From a virus: a stretch of DNA of 40,756 bases. Below the pieces are notes generated by a model. That model saw only the letters and a program-made list of their open reading frames with translations. It made no database searches and was not told where the DNA came from. The DNA lies in the IMG/VR virus record IMGVR_UViG_3300017783_000063, positions 1 through 40,756 of that record; one strand, given 5' to 3'. Position 1 is the stretch's first letter, and the number at the start of each line of letters is the position of its first letter. Position numbers and translations under genes: made by a program. Shown one piece after another: positions 5,933-16,555 of this stretch.

Positions 5933-8900
5933 ATGGCTGCTGTTAAGACTAAAAGAATTTCTACTCTAATTGAGTCACAGCTTCCTGAATTCATTTCTAC
6001 CGAATACGAACTTTTTGCTAAGTTTGTACAAAAGTATTATGAAGCACAGGAAGTCCAAGGTGGTCCCTTAGACGTTCTTAGCAACTTACAAAAGTATGCT
6101 GATATTGATTTTTACGAAAAAAATCTTCTCAAGCAGAATAATAGTCTTGCCACACCCATCAGCATTTCTGATGAAACTATTACATTAATAGATGCTTCTT
6201 CATTTCCAAAGAAGAATGGTTATGTTCGCATTGGCAGCGAAATCATTTTTTATGCCACAAGAACTGACACCGAGTTACAAGAATGCTCCCGTGGTGTTAG
6301 TGGGAATACAACTTTAGGTGATCTTTATAGTGCATCAGATTTTCAGAGCACTGATGCTGCTTCTCATGGTATCGGTGAGACAGTATACAACGTTAGCAAT
6401 CTATTCTTGTATGCTCTAGTCAAGAATTTCGAATCACAGTATCTTGGTGCTTTCCCTGAGAAATATTTGAACGGAGACATTGATAAGCGTACTCTTATCA
6501 AAAATATTCAAAAATTTTATAAGACGAAAGGAACTAGTAGTTCAATTAAGTTTATTTTTACAACTCTTGTTGGCAAAGAAACTAAACCAGAGGTATATAA
6601 CCCCAAAGATTTTACGTATAAAGCATCCAAATCAGATTGGATCAATGTATATGCTCTAAAAGTAAAAATTGTTTCTGGTGATCCTAAAAATCTTATTGGA
6701 AATAAGATTATTCAATCAGAAACTAATGAGTATGGTTTTGTCTCTGCTACGGTTGACAATGTGTATCCAGATGGTACAGCAGATGACGAAAAAATCTGGA
6801 ACATTGTATTATCACCAGAAACTGTCACTGGTGAGTTTGCTATCTCAACCAAGACTCGATTAGAGAAAAATTTACCACAAACTTCTGGTGTTGGTAAGCG
6901 TGTAAACGCATTCTCAACTATTGGTTGGGGTAAGACTGGAGAGATTTTGATTGGCGAAGAAACAATCAAATTTGAAGAAAAAAATATTACTCAGTTTGTT
7001 ATCAAGCAAAGGGGTGACATCACCTATAATCACAGTAAAGGTGACTTCATTTACAAACCTGTTATTATCGAAGGTTCTGGGGTTAGACTACTGACTCTTG
7101 GTGTTGTATACAACTTCGAAACAGATGTATTACATCCATATGCTTATCCTGGTGATAAGATTCAAGTATCAAACCCAGGATTTGAAACATCCAACCCTAA
7201 GATTGTAAAAACAGGAACAAATGAGACTAGATGGATTCTTAACAACAATCTACCTGTCAATTCTCCAACTGTCCCTGCTGTACAAACAGAATTAAATGAA
7301 ATTTCTACGGATGTTTCTGCTATCTTTGAAGATGATCAGTACTATTATATCACATCTTCTGGTTTCCCTTCATATAAAATCCTAGATGGTTCTATAGTAA
7401 CTCAATCTGTACAAGATCAGAAATTGCTTCGTATTATTAGAAAACAAGCAACTAGAACTACAGAAAGATATAGTACACCCAAAAATGATGTTGGCATTTT
7501 ACTTAATGGTGTTCGTCTGTATGGATATCGTGATCCAGAAAGTATTCGTTTTGGTAAATTAGAATCTATTGAGGTCAACATCCGAGGTGGTGGATACACT
7601 AAACCGCCTTTTGTTTTGTTGGATGGAGTTCCCAATAAAGCGAGAGCAATTCTCATTGGTTCTGTTGTTGAAAGATATATTGTTGACACAGACACAGTAT
7701 TCCCAAGAGTTCCTGTAGTAGAAGTAACCTCTGGTAGAAATGCTAAAGTTCGTGCTGTGGTTACTGGTGATGAGATTACTAGTCTTGTCATTGAAAACGC
7801 AGGAGAATATTATTCATCTCCTCCACTTGTTAGAATTACTGATAGAAATGGAAAAGGAAGATTTGCTGACTATACCTCTATTGTAGATACTGACGGTACA
7901 ATCACTGGATTTACAAAGAATGCTGGTGGTAGTTTCTACAATCAAAATACGGTTCGTGTCGATATTATCCCAGTAGGCAGCGGTGCTACAGCAATTCCAC
8001 TTCTAACTGAATGGAACTATAACAGATTCGAAAAATTAAAAACTGAATTAGACACCGAGAATGGTTATTTGTTTGAGAACTATAATATCGTTCTTGAATA
8101 TGGATATGGTCATGTTGGCAACCCCAAAGCACTTAGGGTTGCTTTGAATGATAATATCAATAGTCTTGGAGCAGAACCAACAAATAAAGTTCACTCTCCA
8201 ATTATTGGTTTTGCTTATGATGGAAACCCAATCTACGGACCATTCGGTCATGAAGATCCATTAAACTCATCTTCTTCTATTGTGAGGATGACATCTAGTT
8301 ATGTGAAAAATGGATCTCGCCTAGGTGGACCCTCTACTACAGAGTATCCATTGGGAACATTTAATAATGACTATGCTTATACACACAAAACAGGTTCATT
8401 AGACGAAAACAATGGAAGATTTTGTATCACTCCCGATTACCCAGAAGGATCGTATGCTTATTTCCTTACTATTGATAGCAATCAAGTACCGCAATATCCA
8501 TACATTATAGGAGAAAATTTCTACTCACTTCCAGTAGATAGCAACTATAATTCTAACATCAACCAGAATGATGTTCCCAAAAAATCGAAGAGATTCTTCC
8601 AACCTGGTATGCCAAGAAATGGCGAAGGTGTGGTAGCACAAATTGAAGAAGTAAAATCTGGAACTATTGATTCTGTTTCTATTGATAGATCATCTCTCAA
8701 CTTCTCCCCTAACAGTAAAGTATATTTCAATAATAGAGGATCTGAGGGATCAGAAGCAAAAGCACTAGTTGAGTCAGTAAAAGGAAAATCTGTAAATTAC
8801 CTAGAAAGTTTTGAAGATAAGGTCGTCAAGTTAACAACAATTCAGAATGCTTATTTGTTTGCTGATGACACACTACGTCAACCTTCATCAAACGCATCTG

Positions 8901-11900
8901 GAACTATTGTAGGTAACATTAGAAATGATAACTTAATTGTTCTCAAGAATGTTATTGGTACATTTGACAATACAGGAACATTCTCTGCTGACATCAAAAC
9001 ATTCTTCATTCTACTAGATCAAAGAAGTTCTTATACCAAAGGAGCAAAGTTAAGTCTAACTGATGGCATCAACCCTCGTATTGCTAGAGGCGAAGTATTA
9101 AACGGAACTTCCTCTCAAAATACTGTTGAAATTAAAGTCATTCCTATCCAAGATGACTTTGAAGATTTACCCCAAGCAGATTGGGATTATGGTGATTGGT
9201 TCGCATTTGACACCGCAGATTATTTCCTCCAATCAGATGATTTTTTCAACACTTCAGGAACTAAACCAGTTACACTTACTTCTTTGAGTGATGGTCTAGA
9301 ACCATTTGATGTTAATCAAAGTGTTGCTCTTATTGAAACTGATAGTAATCATGGTCTAGGAATTGGCGACATTGTAGATATTAGTATCTTCCCAGATGAT
9401 GCTCTTAAGACTAAAAATTATTTTGTAAAGAAGAGACTATATCAAGAAATTGTACTACAATCTCCTGAGTTCTCCTCTACTATTAATGACACTGGTATTG
9501 GCAGGTTCCAAATCTTAAATGGTGGCGCTGACTATGCTCCTGGTACTTACGTAAGTGTACCATTGACAGGTGGAACTGGTACTGGAGCAACTGCCAATAT
9601 TACTGTTTCTGACGCTGGTATTGTATCAAATATTACTATCCAGGCAAAAGGATCTGGATATAGAAAAGCAGATTACATTGGTATTGACGATGAATCCCTA
9701 GAAAGATCTGTTGCTTCTCTTAGTACTGCTAGATTGACTTTATATGTCGATCATATTGGATTTGCTGCCGAATCTACAACCCTAACCTTAGATAGCACTA
9801 CAGGATTTTCTAATGGCGACTTGATTACAGTAGGATCAGAAATTATGGAGATTGTCTCTGTAAATGGAAAAAATCTCACTGTTAACACTGGTAGTGAAAA
9901 TACTTCTGCTATTGATCATTATGATGAGCAGGTAGTTTCTTTATACAAATCAAGATATAATTTCAATGCCAATTTTCAAGTAGGAAACACAGTTGGATCT
10001 GGTTACATCAAATCATATGACCTTGATACTCAGAAAGCAGTAGTTGTATTTGATTATGGCATTGATAAAGATACTTCTTCAAATATTGCTGTAGGCACAA
10101 CTTTCTTTGACTCAAGTTCACCTCAGAGATTAGTATTGGTTGAGCGTACAAGTTCTATTGATTACAAATATGAATTCTCTACAGATAACGTATCTTACAC
10201 TGAAAACCCAATTATAGATGTACAAGAGTTTTACAAGTACAAATTTGATACATCAGACTCATCTCTTTCAGGAACTCACTTTGATTTAAGTCCAAGCGGC
10301 AATTACAATATTGTTACTGTGGAAAAACAAGAGTCTACTATTCTCCATGGTAATCCTGGAGCATTTGTAGATGTCAAGTTTGGTTTCGGTTCTAGACTTG
10401 CTTCCAATACTTACGATGAAAAAGTTGGAACCGATTTTACAAACTTCTACTATTTTGACAGAAATGGTATTGTAAACTCGGATGGAAAGTATCTCAGAAT
10501 TATTACTGATCCTTTACAGGGAGTAAAGACTGTAAATTATGTAACTCCTACTAGATTTACTTATAATATAACCAGTGTACCGCTATGGGATGGATCAGGA
10601 ACAATCAAATATACAACTACTGGAAATTTTGCTGTTGGCGAAATCAATAGTTTTAAGATTACTAACTTAGGTCTGAATTATAAAAAGACTCCAGTAATTA
10701 GTGGTGTTGATCCAAGTGCTTCTTTCAAAGGAGCAGCAGATGTTCTTTTTGATACAGTTACAAATACTGTTACTGGTGTCAATATTACTAATGAGGGATC
10801 CAATTATATAAAACCAAAAGCAATTGTTGTTGATGGAGATGGTGTTGATCTAGAGTTTTCTATTATCACAAAAGATCAAAAACTTTTCTCGGTTCAAATT
10901 ACTAATCCTGGTAGAGGATATACATATCCCCCCAAGATTGAAATTGTTGAAAGTGATGTAGAGGCATACGTTGACAGTAGTACTATTGGTGTTCCACAGA
11001 GTATTAGCATTACTAGAAATGGTGGTGCTTTCCACTTAGATAAGACAGTTTCTTCTACTTTCTCTACACAGTATGTTGTAGCATTGAAAGATTATGCGGG
11101 TGACTTCCAGAAAGGTGAAACTGTTGTTCAAACGATTGGATCTACAGAAGTTGCTAGAGCAAGAGTATCTGAGTGGAGACTTGGTTCCAATCTACTTAAA
11201 CTAGAAGATATCAAAGGAACTCTAAGAAACAACGTTGATGTAATTGGTCTAATTTCCAGAGCAGCTGGAAATGTAAAGGCAATCTACGTTAGCACTTTCA
11301 AAGAAAACATTTCTTCCTTCTTTGATAATATCGGTTATTATAAGTCAGACAGAGGAAAAATTGGCGTTTCTAACCAAAAGATTCTCGATAGTTATTTCTA
11401 TCAAGACTATTCTTATGTTGTTAAGTCAAAGAAACCAATTGATCAGTGGCGTGAACTAATCAAGTCTACCACACATCCTGCTGGTTTTCAACTATTTGGT
11501 CAAGTAGACATTGAAGCGACTGCCAAAACAGAAATGCCAGTTGAAGTGCCTAAGGCATCTCACTTTTCTGTTATTCAGTTATGGGATCCAGATAAAAATA
11601 AGATTACAGTTGAAAATACTAGAAGAACAGTTACGCAAACTATTCAGAAGGTAGAAAATCAAAGAATTAGAAAGGGTGTTGGTTCTGCTGCTACATCTGA
11701 GTTTAATTTTAATGAGTCTCGTGCGTTTACTTTCAGGATTTACAACATGACTCCTGGTTATTATGATGCGGTCACGAATCCACCAAATATAGCTGATGCC
11801 AAACCATGGTGGACAAAGAATTCATTTGATGGTTATTTGGATAGTAATGGCAGATTACAAGGTACTACAATGTTCCAATTAAGGAACGATAATGATACCG

Positions 11901-14900
11901 CATTTACACCATCAGATGTTAAAAATTTAATTGTTTCTCTTGATGGTGTTTTACAAGAACCAGGAGTAGCATATACTACTACATCTGATAAGATTGTATT
12001 TTCTCAACCACCTCTCGGTCCTGGAGAAAAATTAACAGGTGCTAACTTAACAGAACTATCTCCATATAAAGGTGTTACTTTTTATGGTAGATATTTCTCG
12101 TTTAAGGATTCGCAGTATAATACAAGGTATTTTAAGAAATTGAGAAATATCTTCCAAAGAAATGGAAGATGGATAGATGCGGCAAACCAAGTAGAGTTAA
12201 ACAAAGATTTTATTGTTGGGGAATCTATTGGATATGGTAAAGAGTTTTACTCATCATTAGATTGGAGTACAAAGACTGATGATTACCAGAGAGACATCAG
12301 ATATATTCTTGATGCTTATGAACATGATCTACGTTTTGGTGGAAACGTTAAAACTGTAGATTACACATCTATTTTCAATCAAGATGATGACTATGATTAT
12401 ATCACAAAGAAAAAAACAGAGTCTTTAGGAATTTTTAATTATGCTACAAGACTAGCAAAACTTGCTGTTAGAAATTGGGACATTGTAGAATCTGGAGTTT
12501 CATACATCCAAGGTTCAAATAGAATGGTAGTTTCCAGTACTGATAGACTTGCTATCGGTATGCATGTAAGTTCTGGCAGGGCATATCCAGTAGGAACAAA
12601 AGTTACATCTATCGATAGTGATATTCAAATCACTTTATCAAATGCTGCACTATCAAACTCTGGTGGTGCTGGTGGTGCTGCTAGTGGAATTACTGATCTT
12701 GATGGATCAACTGGCGGAAATGATTTTATTATGCCTACAAATACTGGTTCTGTACAACCAGGAAATACATTTAGTGTTGACCCAGGAGATGTTCTTCAGG
12801 CACCAATTTCATTCTCAGCATCAGATGATGCTACATTCTTCTTCAGTGGTATTAATAACGGAACATTCTATGATGCTTCTAATTTAATTGCTGCTAACAA
12901 ATTATACTTACAAGAAGAAGTTAGCGGATACACTTATGCTAACTATGCTTTGCCTGCTGGTGATGAAGAGAAATGTAAGAGAGATCTTGGTTTTTTAATT
13001 GATGCTATTGTTTATCATCTCAGACTTGGTGGCAACCAAAAGGTAGTTGAGTTTGCTAGACTTTATTATACCAATGCTGGTTATCCAGATGGAGAAAATT
13101 TAACTTATATTAATAGATCAGTAGAAGAAACTGCTGCTGCTATCGACGCTTGGAATAAGTTAGGCGAGAAGATGACTCTTGCCATGAGAAATAATCTTGG
13201 ATCAGGAACTTACACTAGTGTTAATCCAGTTGTGGATAATTCTGTTGCTACAGATACTCAGTTCCCGTACTGTGTTGAAGTAGAATCTGCTATTGATAGC
13301 ATGATTCAAATTGTACAAGATATTCTAGAAAATGGATCTGGTGCTGTTGATCCAGTTTCTATCAATGCTAGCAAACCAGGCAATTGGGATCCTTCAACTC
13401 CTTACAGCAACTATAATATTATTGGTGATCCTTTACTGCCTTATGGAGAATGTGATGATGTTGTATCATCTCTTAGTTCACTATATGATAACATTGTAGA
13501 TGTTCTTGATGAGCAACTAGTTGCTAAGACATTGCCTGATTACGTTGACGGAGAAAATAAAACCTTTGAAATGTATTGGGATGATGGAAGCGAGGTTAGC
13601 ACCGAAGAAGATGAAGACTTGTTCTTGACTCTAAATGCTGTACTACAGAGACCCAAGTATACTGAAGAGTATCCTGGAGAATCGGCATACTTTATTGATA
13701 GAACTACAGTTCCAAACAAACTAGTATTTGATGTAGCACCTATATGGGATCAAGATTTTGGTGCCAAAAGCATTGGCGAACCAACAGCTGTTGAGAAAGT
13801 TGTTGGTATTGGTGTTGGTAATTATAAGCGTCTGACTATTGACTTTAATTTGGTTGATGGAACTAAAACGGGACCATTTTTGATTTTAGATGTAGAAGAC
13901 AATACTGTTCAATCTATTGAAGAAAAAGAATACTTATATGTCTTCTTGGATGGTGTTCTTCAAAGAGAAGGATATAGTTATCAAGTATCTGGACCTAATA
14001 TCTTTTTCAAGGATTCTATCAAAAAAGAAATGAAGGTTGATATGCGCTACCTCTATGGTAGAGATGTCGGACAAATCTTAAACATTTTTGACTTCGCACC
14101 AGATACTTATTTTTCCAGAGCATTATTTACTCTTAGTGGAGTAAATATGTCTACTGCTTCAAATTACAGTAGATATGATTGGATGGGTGACAAAATTGGA
14201 TCATCTATTCATTGCTGGCAAACACTAGCAGATGGTTCTAGATCAGTAATTGGTGAAGTAACAAATTACTATTTGGTTGGTAATACTATTACTTGGTCTC
14301 TAAAATCACAAAATGCTGTCATTGATCCTTCTCTAGATATCATATTTGCTACTTTTGGAGCATATGATAGACATTTCACATTCCCAAGTAATGATTTTAC
14401 TGGAGCAAATCTTGACTACAATGTAGACGAATTTGGTAGAAAAGTACTGACAGATGACAATGGTATCTGGTCAGGAACAGTTCTTAGAAGAACATATAGC
14501 AAGCAATTTGTAAGTCTTTCTAGTGGTGATCTAATTAGAGTTGAAGGTGAAGACAAATTCAGAAAGATTAAAGTTCTTCCATCCTCTGTAACTAGTAAGG
14601 ATGGCAGAAATGGTAGACCAGTATCAAATGATGTTTATGCTTCGGTCTCAGTTGAGACTTATGCTGGTATCACTAGAGGTGAAGGTCTTAGTGTTATCGC
14701 AACTGTTGAAAATGGATCTGTTACTTCTTTAACTTGGAACCAGAGAAGTTACAATCCAATTACACAACCGACTGCTTATCAGTATTATACTCCACCTGTT
14801 TTAGAATTCGTTCCTGTAAATGGTGAAGGTGGTGGTGCTAGAGCAGAAGTTATTGTAAGCAAGGGTCAAGTAATTAGTGTTGAACTTATTGAAGGTGGAT

Positions 14901-16555
14901 CTGGTTACACAACAGCACCAAAAGTTGCTGTTGCTAGAAGATATGACATTTTAAATAATAGAGACATTGGTATATCACTGATCAATTTAGGAATCAATCC
15001 TATAATTGAACAAGCTGGAATGAATGTGGTATCTAGTATTGATATCATCAATCTTCCACCCCCACTGGCGTTTACAACTTCTGCTATTGTCGCAGATAGT
15101 CCACGTCGAGTGGACATGGAACTTGAAGCAGAGATTCAACTAGTTGAAGAAGTTAATGAGAATCTCACAGCATCAGTATCAGAAATTCGTACTGATAGAC
15201 CTCAACCAACAGGTGCGGTTATTATTGATGTGTTTACCGAAACTAATCAATATGTCTCTCAAGTTTCTGGTCGCGTTGCTGATATTATTAGCAATTCTAT
15301 TGTAACAGCAAGTAGACAGATTACTAGCACTGTACACAATATTATTCAAAATACTGCTCTCAGTAACATCAATTACTATGAGGTTGCTGCATATACCGAT
15401 GTTGATACCCCCGCCAACTCTACTATTATCTACATCCCAGATACTAGTAAGTTTAATACTAATGGTTACTTGATGATCGGTAATGAGATGGTACGCTACA
15501 TGCGTAAACTCTCTGATAGATTCTTGATGGTCGAGAGAGGTCAGAAGGGAACAACTCCTCAGTTCTGGACTGCTGGAACATACCTCAGACAAGTACCAGA
15601 TCCAGTATCTCTAACACCTGTAGGCATCACTGAAGTATACAGTGAAGCATCTATTGTTACGGTTGGATTAGATGATAGAAGAAGCACTGAGTCTATTCGT
15701 TATAATGAATTTGTAACACCTGATGTAAAACAATCTGCTGTTGCTTCTAGAGTTCTAATTGCTGAGGTTCAACCACAAATCAATGTTGAATCTATTAGTA
15801 ACGTTACTTCTCAAGTAAGATATAAACTAGAAGTATCCGCTGCAAATATAAGATCATTTACAACCTCACACAATCAAACTGAAGTAACTAGCGAACTTCA
15901 AACTGTTCAGAGTGAATTTGTAGTTCAGAGGAATGCCACTGAGGTTCTCCTGTATACTCCACCATCTGGTGTTGTTGATGGATACCAAGAGAGTGTATTC
16001 ATCGATGATCCAATTAGTACAAGACTCAATGGTTTTATCGATCTTCTAGAACCATATACAGTTACAAGACGCGACTTAACTATAGTTGATGTTAATAACA
16101 GTGTATTTGGTAGAGGAAATGAATATATTGGAAGTTATGAAAGAACAAATGCTGGACACACTATCGGACACTTTGAAGGAATTTTTGATGATGGTGTTGC
16201 TGGTGTATCTGGATTAAGTATTCAAGAACTTTCTACTTACTATCCAGCACTAACCTTGAAAGACTTTATTGAGAGAAGTTCTTCTTCTTACACTCTTTCT
16301 GGTGCTAAGTTTACTCTCATGCCACCATCAATCCAAAACCCAGTTGCTATCACATCATCAACTGGTACTATAGGCGGACCTATTATAGTATTAGATACAA
16401 CATATTTCCCATCTGCTGGGTATCTGTTTACTTCTGGCGGAACTGTCATCCAATATACAGGAAAGACAGACACATCTTTCACGGGATGTACTCTGTATAG
16501 CGGAACTAATGCCATCAATAGTGGTGAAGAGTTGGTTCCATTTACAATTTCATAA
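5933..16555 (+). CDS. 7: Giant gp7-type baseplate wedge protein with YHYH-like domain
   Basis: At 3,540 residues it is over three times T4 gp7 (1,032) but sits in gene 7's place between genes 6 and 8. From memory of T4 gp7, its C-terminal core matches here in two blocks. The first is residues 1-320 (LIESQLPEFI; DKRTLIKNIQKFYKTKGTSS near 184; LIGNKIIQSETNEYGFVSA near 250). The second is near 1826 (YSYVVKSKKPIDQWRELIKS then THPAGFQLFG). About 1,400 intervening residues hold repeats with GGGYTKPP-type turns, a YHYH-like domain (about 754-870) and an IG-strand module. After about 1,860 come two copies of a helical GGN module (2117, 2345), three LDGVLQ modules (about 1997, 2560, 2667) and more turns. 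gp7 starts wedge assembly by binding gp10, gp8 and gp6. The ORF is unbroken; family call fairly sure. Confidence 0.75.
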   Translation: MAAVKTKRISTLIESQLPEFISTEYELFAKFVQKYYEAQEVQGGPLDVLSNLQKYADIDFYEKNLLKQNNSLATPISISDETITLIDASSFPKKNGYVRIGSEIIFYATRTDTELQECSRGVSGNTTLGDLYSASDFQSTDAASHGIGETVYNVSNLFLYALVKNFESQYLGAFPEKYLNGDIDKRTLIKNIQKFYKTKGTSSSIKFIFTTLVGKETKPEVYNPKDFTYKASKSDWINVYALKVKIVSGDPKNLIGNKIIQSETNEYGFVSATVDNVYPDGTADDEKIWNIVLSPETVTGEFAISTKTRLEKNLPQTSGVGKRVNAFSTIGWGKTGEILIGEETIKFEEKNITQFVIKQRGDITYNHSKGDFIYKPVIIEGSGVRLLTLGVVYNFETDVLHPYAYPGDKIQVSNPGFETSNPKIVKTGTNETRWILNNNLPVNSPTVPAVQTELNEISTDVSAIFEDDQYYYITSSGFPSYKILDGSIVTQSVQDQKLLRIIRKQATRTTERYSTPKNDVGILLNGVRLYGYRDPESIRFGKLESIEVNIRGGGYTKPPFVLLDGVPNKARAILIGSVVERYIVDTDTVFPRVPVVEVTSGRNAKVRAVVTGDEITSLVIENAGEYYSSPPLVRITDRNGKGRFADYTSIVDTDGTITGFTKNAGGSFYNQNTVRVDIIPVGSGATAIPLLTEWNYNRFEKLKTELDTENGYLFENYNIVLEYGYGHVGNPKALRVALNDNINSLGAEPTNKVHSPIIGFAYDGNPIYGPFGHEDPLNSSSSIVRMTSSYVKNGSRLGGPSTTEYPLGTFNNDYAYTHKTGSLDENNGRFCITPDYPEGSYAYFLTIDSNQVPQYPYIIGENFYSLPVDSNYNSNINQNDVPKKSKRFFQPGMPRNGEGVVAQIEEVKSGTIDSVSIDRSSLNFSPNSKVYFNNRGSEGSEAKALVESVKGKSVNYLESFEDKVVKLTTIQNAYLFADDTLRQPSSNASGTIVGNIRNDNLIVLKNVIGTFDNTGTFSADIKTFFILLDQRSSYTKGAKLSLTDGINPRIARGEVLNGTSSQNTVEIKVIPIQDDFEDLPQADWDYGDWFAFDTADYFLQSDDFFNTSGTKPVTLTSLSDGLEPFDVNQSVALIETDSNHGLGIGDIVDISIFPDDALKTKNYFVKKRLYQEIVLQSPEFSSTINDTGIGRFQILNGGADYAPGTYVSVPLTGGTGTGATANITVSDAGIVSNITIQAKGSGYRKADYIGIDDESLERSVASLSTARLTLYVDHIGFAAESTTLTLDSTTGFSNGDLITVGSEIMEIVSVNGKNLTVNTGSENTSAIDHYDEQVVSLYKSRYNFNANFQVGNTVGSGYIKSYDLDTQKAVVVFDYGIDKDTSSNIAVGTTFFDSSSPQRLVLVERTSSIDYKYEFSTDNVSYTENPIIDVQEFYKYKFDTSDSSLSGTHFDLSPSGNYNIVTVEKQESTILHGNPGAFVDVKFGFGSRLASNTYDEKVGTDFTNFYYFDRNGIVNSDGKYLRIITDPLQGVKTVNYVTPTRFTYNITSVPLWDGSGTIKYTTTGNFAVGEINSFKITNLGLNYKKTPVISGVDPSASFKGAADVLFDTVTNTVTGVNITNEGSNYIKPKAIVVDGDGVDLEFSIITKDQKLFSVQITNPGRGYTYPPKIEIVESDVEAYVDSSTIGVPQSISITRNGGAFHLDKTVSSTFSTQYVVALKDYAGDFQKGETVVQTIGSTEVARARVSEWRLGSNLLKLEDIKGTLRNNVDVIGLISRAAGNVKAIYVSTFKENISSFFDNIGYYKSDRGKIGVSNQKILDSYFYQDYSYVVKSKKPIDQWRELIKSTTHPAGFQLFGQVDIEATAKTEMPVEVPKASHFSVIQLWDPDKNKITVENTRRTVTQTIQKVENQRIRKGVGSAATSEFNFNESRAFTFRIYNMTPGYYDAVTNPPNIADAKPWWTKNSFDGYLDSNGRLQGTTMFQLRNDNDTAFTPSDVKNLIVSLDGVLQEPGVAYTTTSDKIVFSQPPLGPGEKLTGANLTELSPYKGVTFYGRYFSFKDSQYNTRYFKKLRNIFQRNGRWIDAANQVELNKDFIVGESIGYGKEFYSSLDWSTKTDDYQRDIRYILDAYEHDLRFGGNVKTVDYTSIFNQDDDYDYITKKKTESLGIFNYATRLAKLAVRNWDIVESGVSYIQGSNRMVVSSTDRLAIGMHVSSGRAYPVGTKVTSIDSDIQITLSNAALSNSGGAGGAASGITDLDGSTGGNDFIMPTNTGSVQPGNTFSVDPGDVLQAPISFSASDDATFFFSGINNGTFYDASNLIAANKLYLQEEVSGYTYANYALPAGDEEKCKRDLGFLIDAIVYHLRLGGNQKVVEFARLYYTNAGYPDGENLTYINRSVEETAAAIDAWNKLGEKMTLAMRNNLGSGTYTSVNPVVDNSVATDTQFPYCVEVESAIDSMIQIVQDILENGSGAVDPVSINASKPGNWDPSTPYSNYNIIGDPLLPYGECDDVVSSLSSLYDNIVDVLDEQLVAKTLPDYVDGENKTFEMYWDDGSEVSTEEDEDLFLTLNAVLQRPKYTEEYPGESAYFIDRTTVPNKLVFDVAPIWDQDFGAKSIGEPTAVEKVVGIGVGNYKRLTIDFNLVDGTKTGPFLILDVEDNTVQSIEEKEYLYVFLDGVLQREGYSYQVSGPNIFFKDSIKKEMKVDMRYLYGRDVGQILNIFDFAPDTYFSRALFTLSGVNMSTASNYSRYDWMGDKIGSSIHCWQTLADGSRSVIGEVTNYYLVGNTITWSLKSQNAVIDPSLDIIFATFGAYDRHFTFPSNDFTGANLDYNVDEFGRKVLTDDNGIWSGTVLRRTYSKQFVSLSSGDLIRVEGEDKFRKIKVLPSSVTSKDGRNGRPVSNDVYASVSVETYAGITRGEGLSVIATVENGSVTSLTWNQRSYNPITQPTAYQYYTPPVLEFVPVNGEGGGARAEVIVSKGQVISVELIEGGSGYTTAPKVAVARRYDILNNRDIGISLINLGINPIIEQAGMNVVSSIDIINLPPPLAFTTSAIVADSPRRVDMELEAEIQLVEEVNENLTASVSEIRTDRPQPTGAVIIDVFTETNQYVSQVSGRVADIISNSIVTASRQITSTVHNIIQNTALSNINYYEVAAYTDVDTPANSTIIYIPDTSKFNTNGYLMIGNEMVRYMRKLSDRFLMVERGQKGTTPQFWTAGTYLRQVPDPVSLTPVGITEVYSEASIVTVGLDDRRSTESIRYNEFVTPDVKQSAVASRVLIAEVQPQINVESISNVTSQVRYKLEVSAANIRSFTTSHNQTEVTSELQTVQSEFVVQRNATEVLLYTPPSGVVDGYQESVFIDDPISTRLNGFIDLLEPYTVTRRDLTIVDVNNSVFGRGNEYIGSYERTNAGHTIGHFEGIFDDGVAGVSGLSIQELSTYYPALTLKDFIERSSSSYTLSGAKFTLMPPSIQNPVAITSSTGTIGGPIIVLDTTYFPSAGYLFTSGGTVIQYTGKTDTSFTGCTLYSGTNAINSGEELVPFTIS
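8190..8541 (+). other. YHYH-like domain inside the gp7-type protein
   Basis: Residues about 754-870 of the giant protein read HSPIIGFAYDGNPIYGPFGH, then LDENNGRFCITPDYP, then SYAYFLTIDS and a YPYIIG ending. This order of motifs (GFAYDG.PIYGP, LDE.NGR, Y.Y, YPY) matches the YHYH protein domain, known from secreted bacterial proteins and of unknown biochemical role. The eponymous Y-H-Y-H is Y-A-Y-F here, so both histidines are replaced. Confidence 0.65.
12280..12490 (+). repeat. Helical GGN module, copy 1
   Basis: Residues from about 2117 of the gp7-type protein read YQRDIRYILDAYEHDLRFGG followed by a helix ending AKLAVRNW. The pattern (x)RD(I/L)xxxLDAxxxDLxxGGN then a long helix ending (A)xRNW recurs at 12967-13210, 35270-35480 and 35800-36000. 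Confidence 0.6.
12961..13210 (+). repeat. Helical GGN module, copy 2
   Basis: Residues from about 2345 read EEKCKRDLGFLIDAIVYHLR then LGGNQKVVEFARLYYTNAG, a linker and a helix ending LAMRNN. It is followed by two related helices, CVEVESAIDSMIQIVQDILE near 13267 and CDDVVSSLSSLYDNIVDVLD near 13450. Confidence 0.6.
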
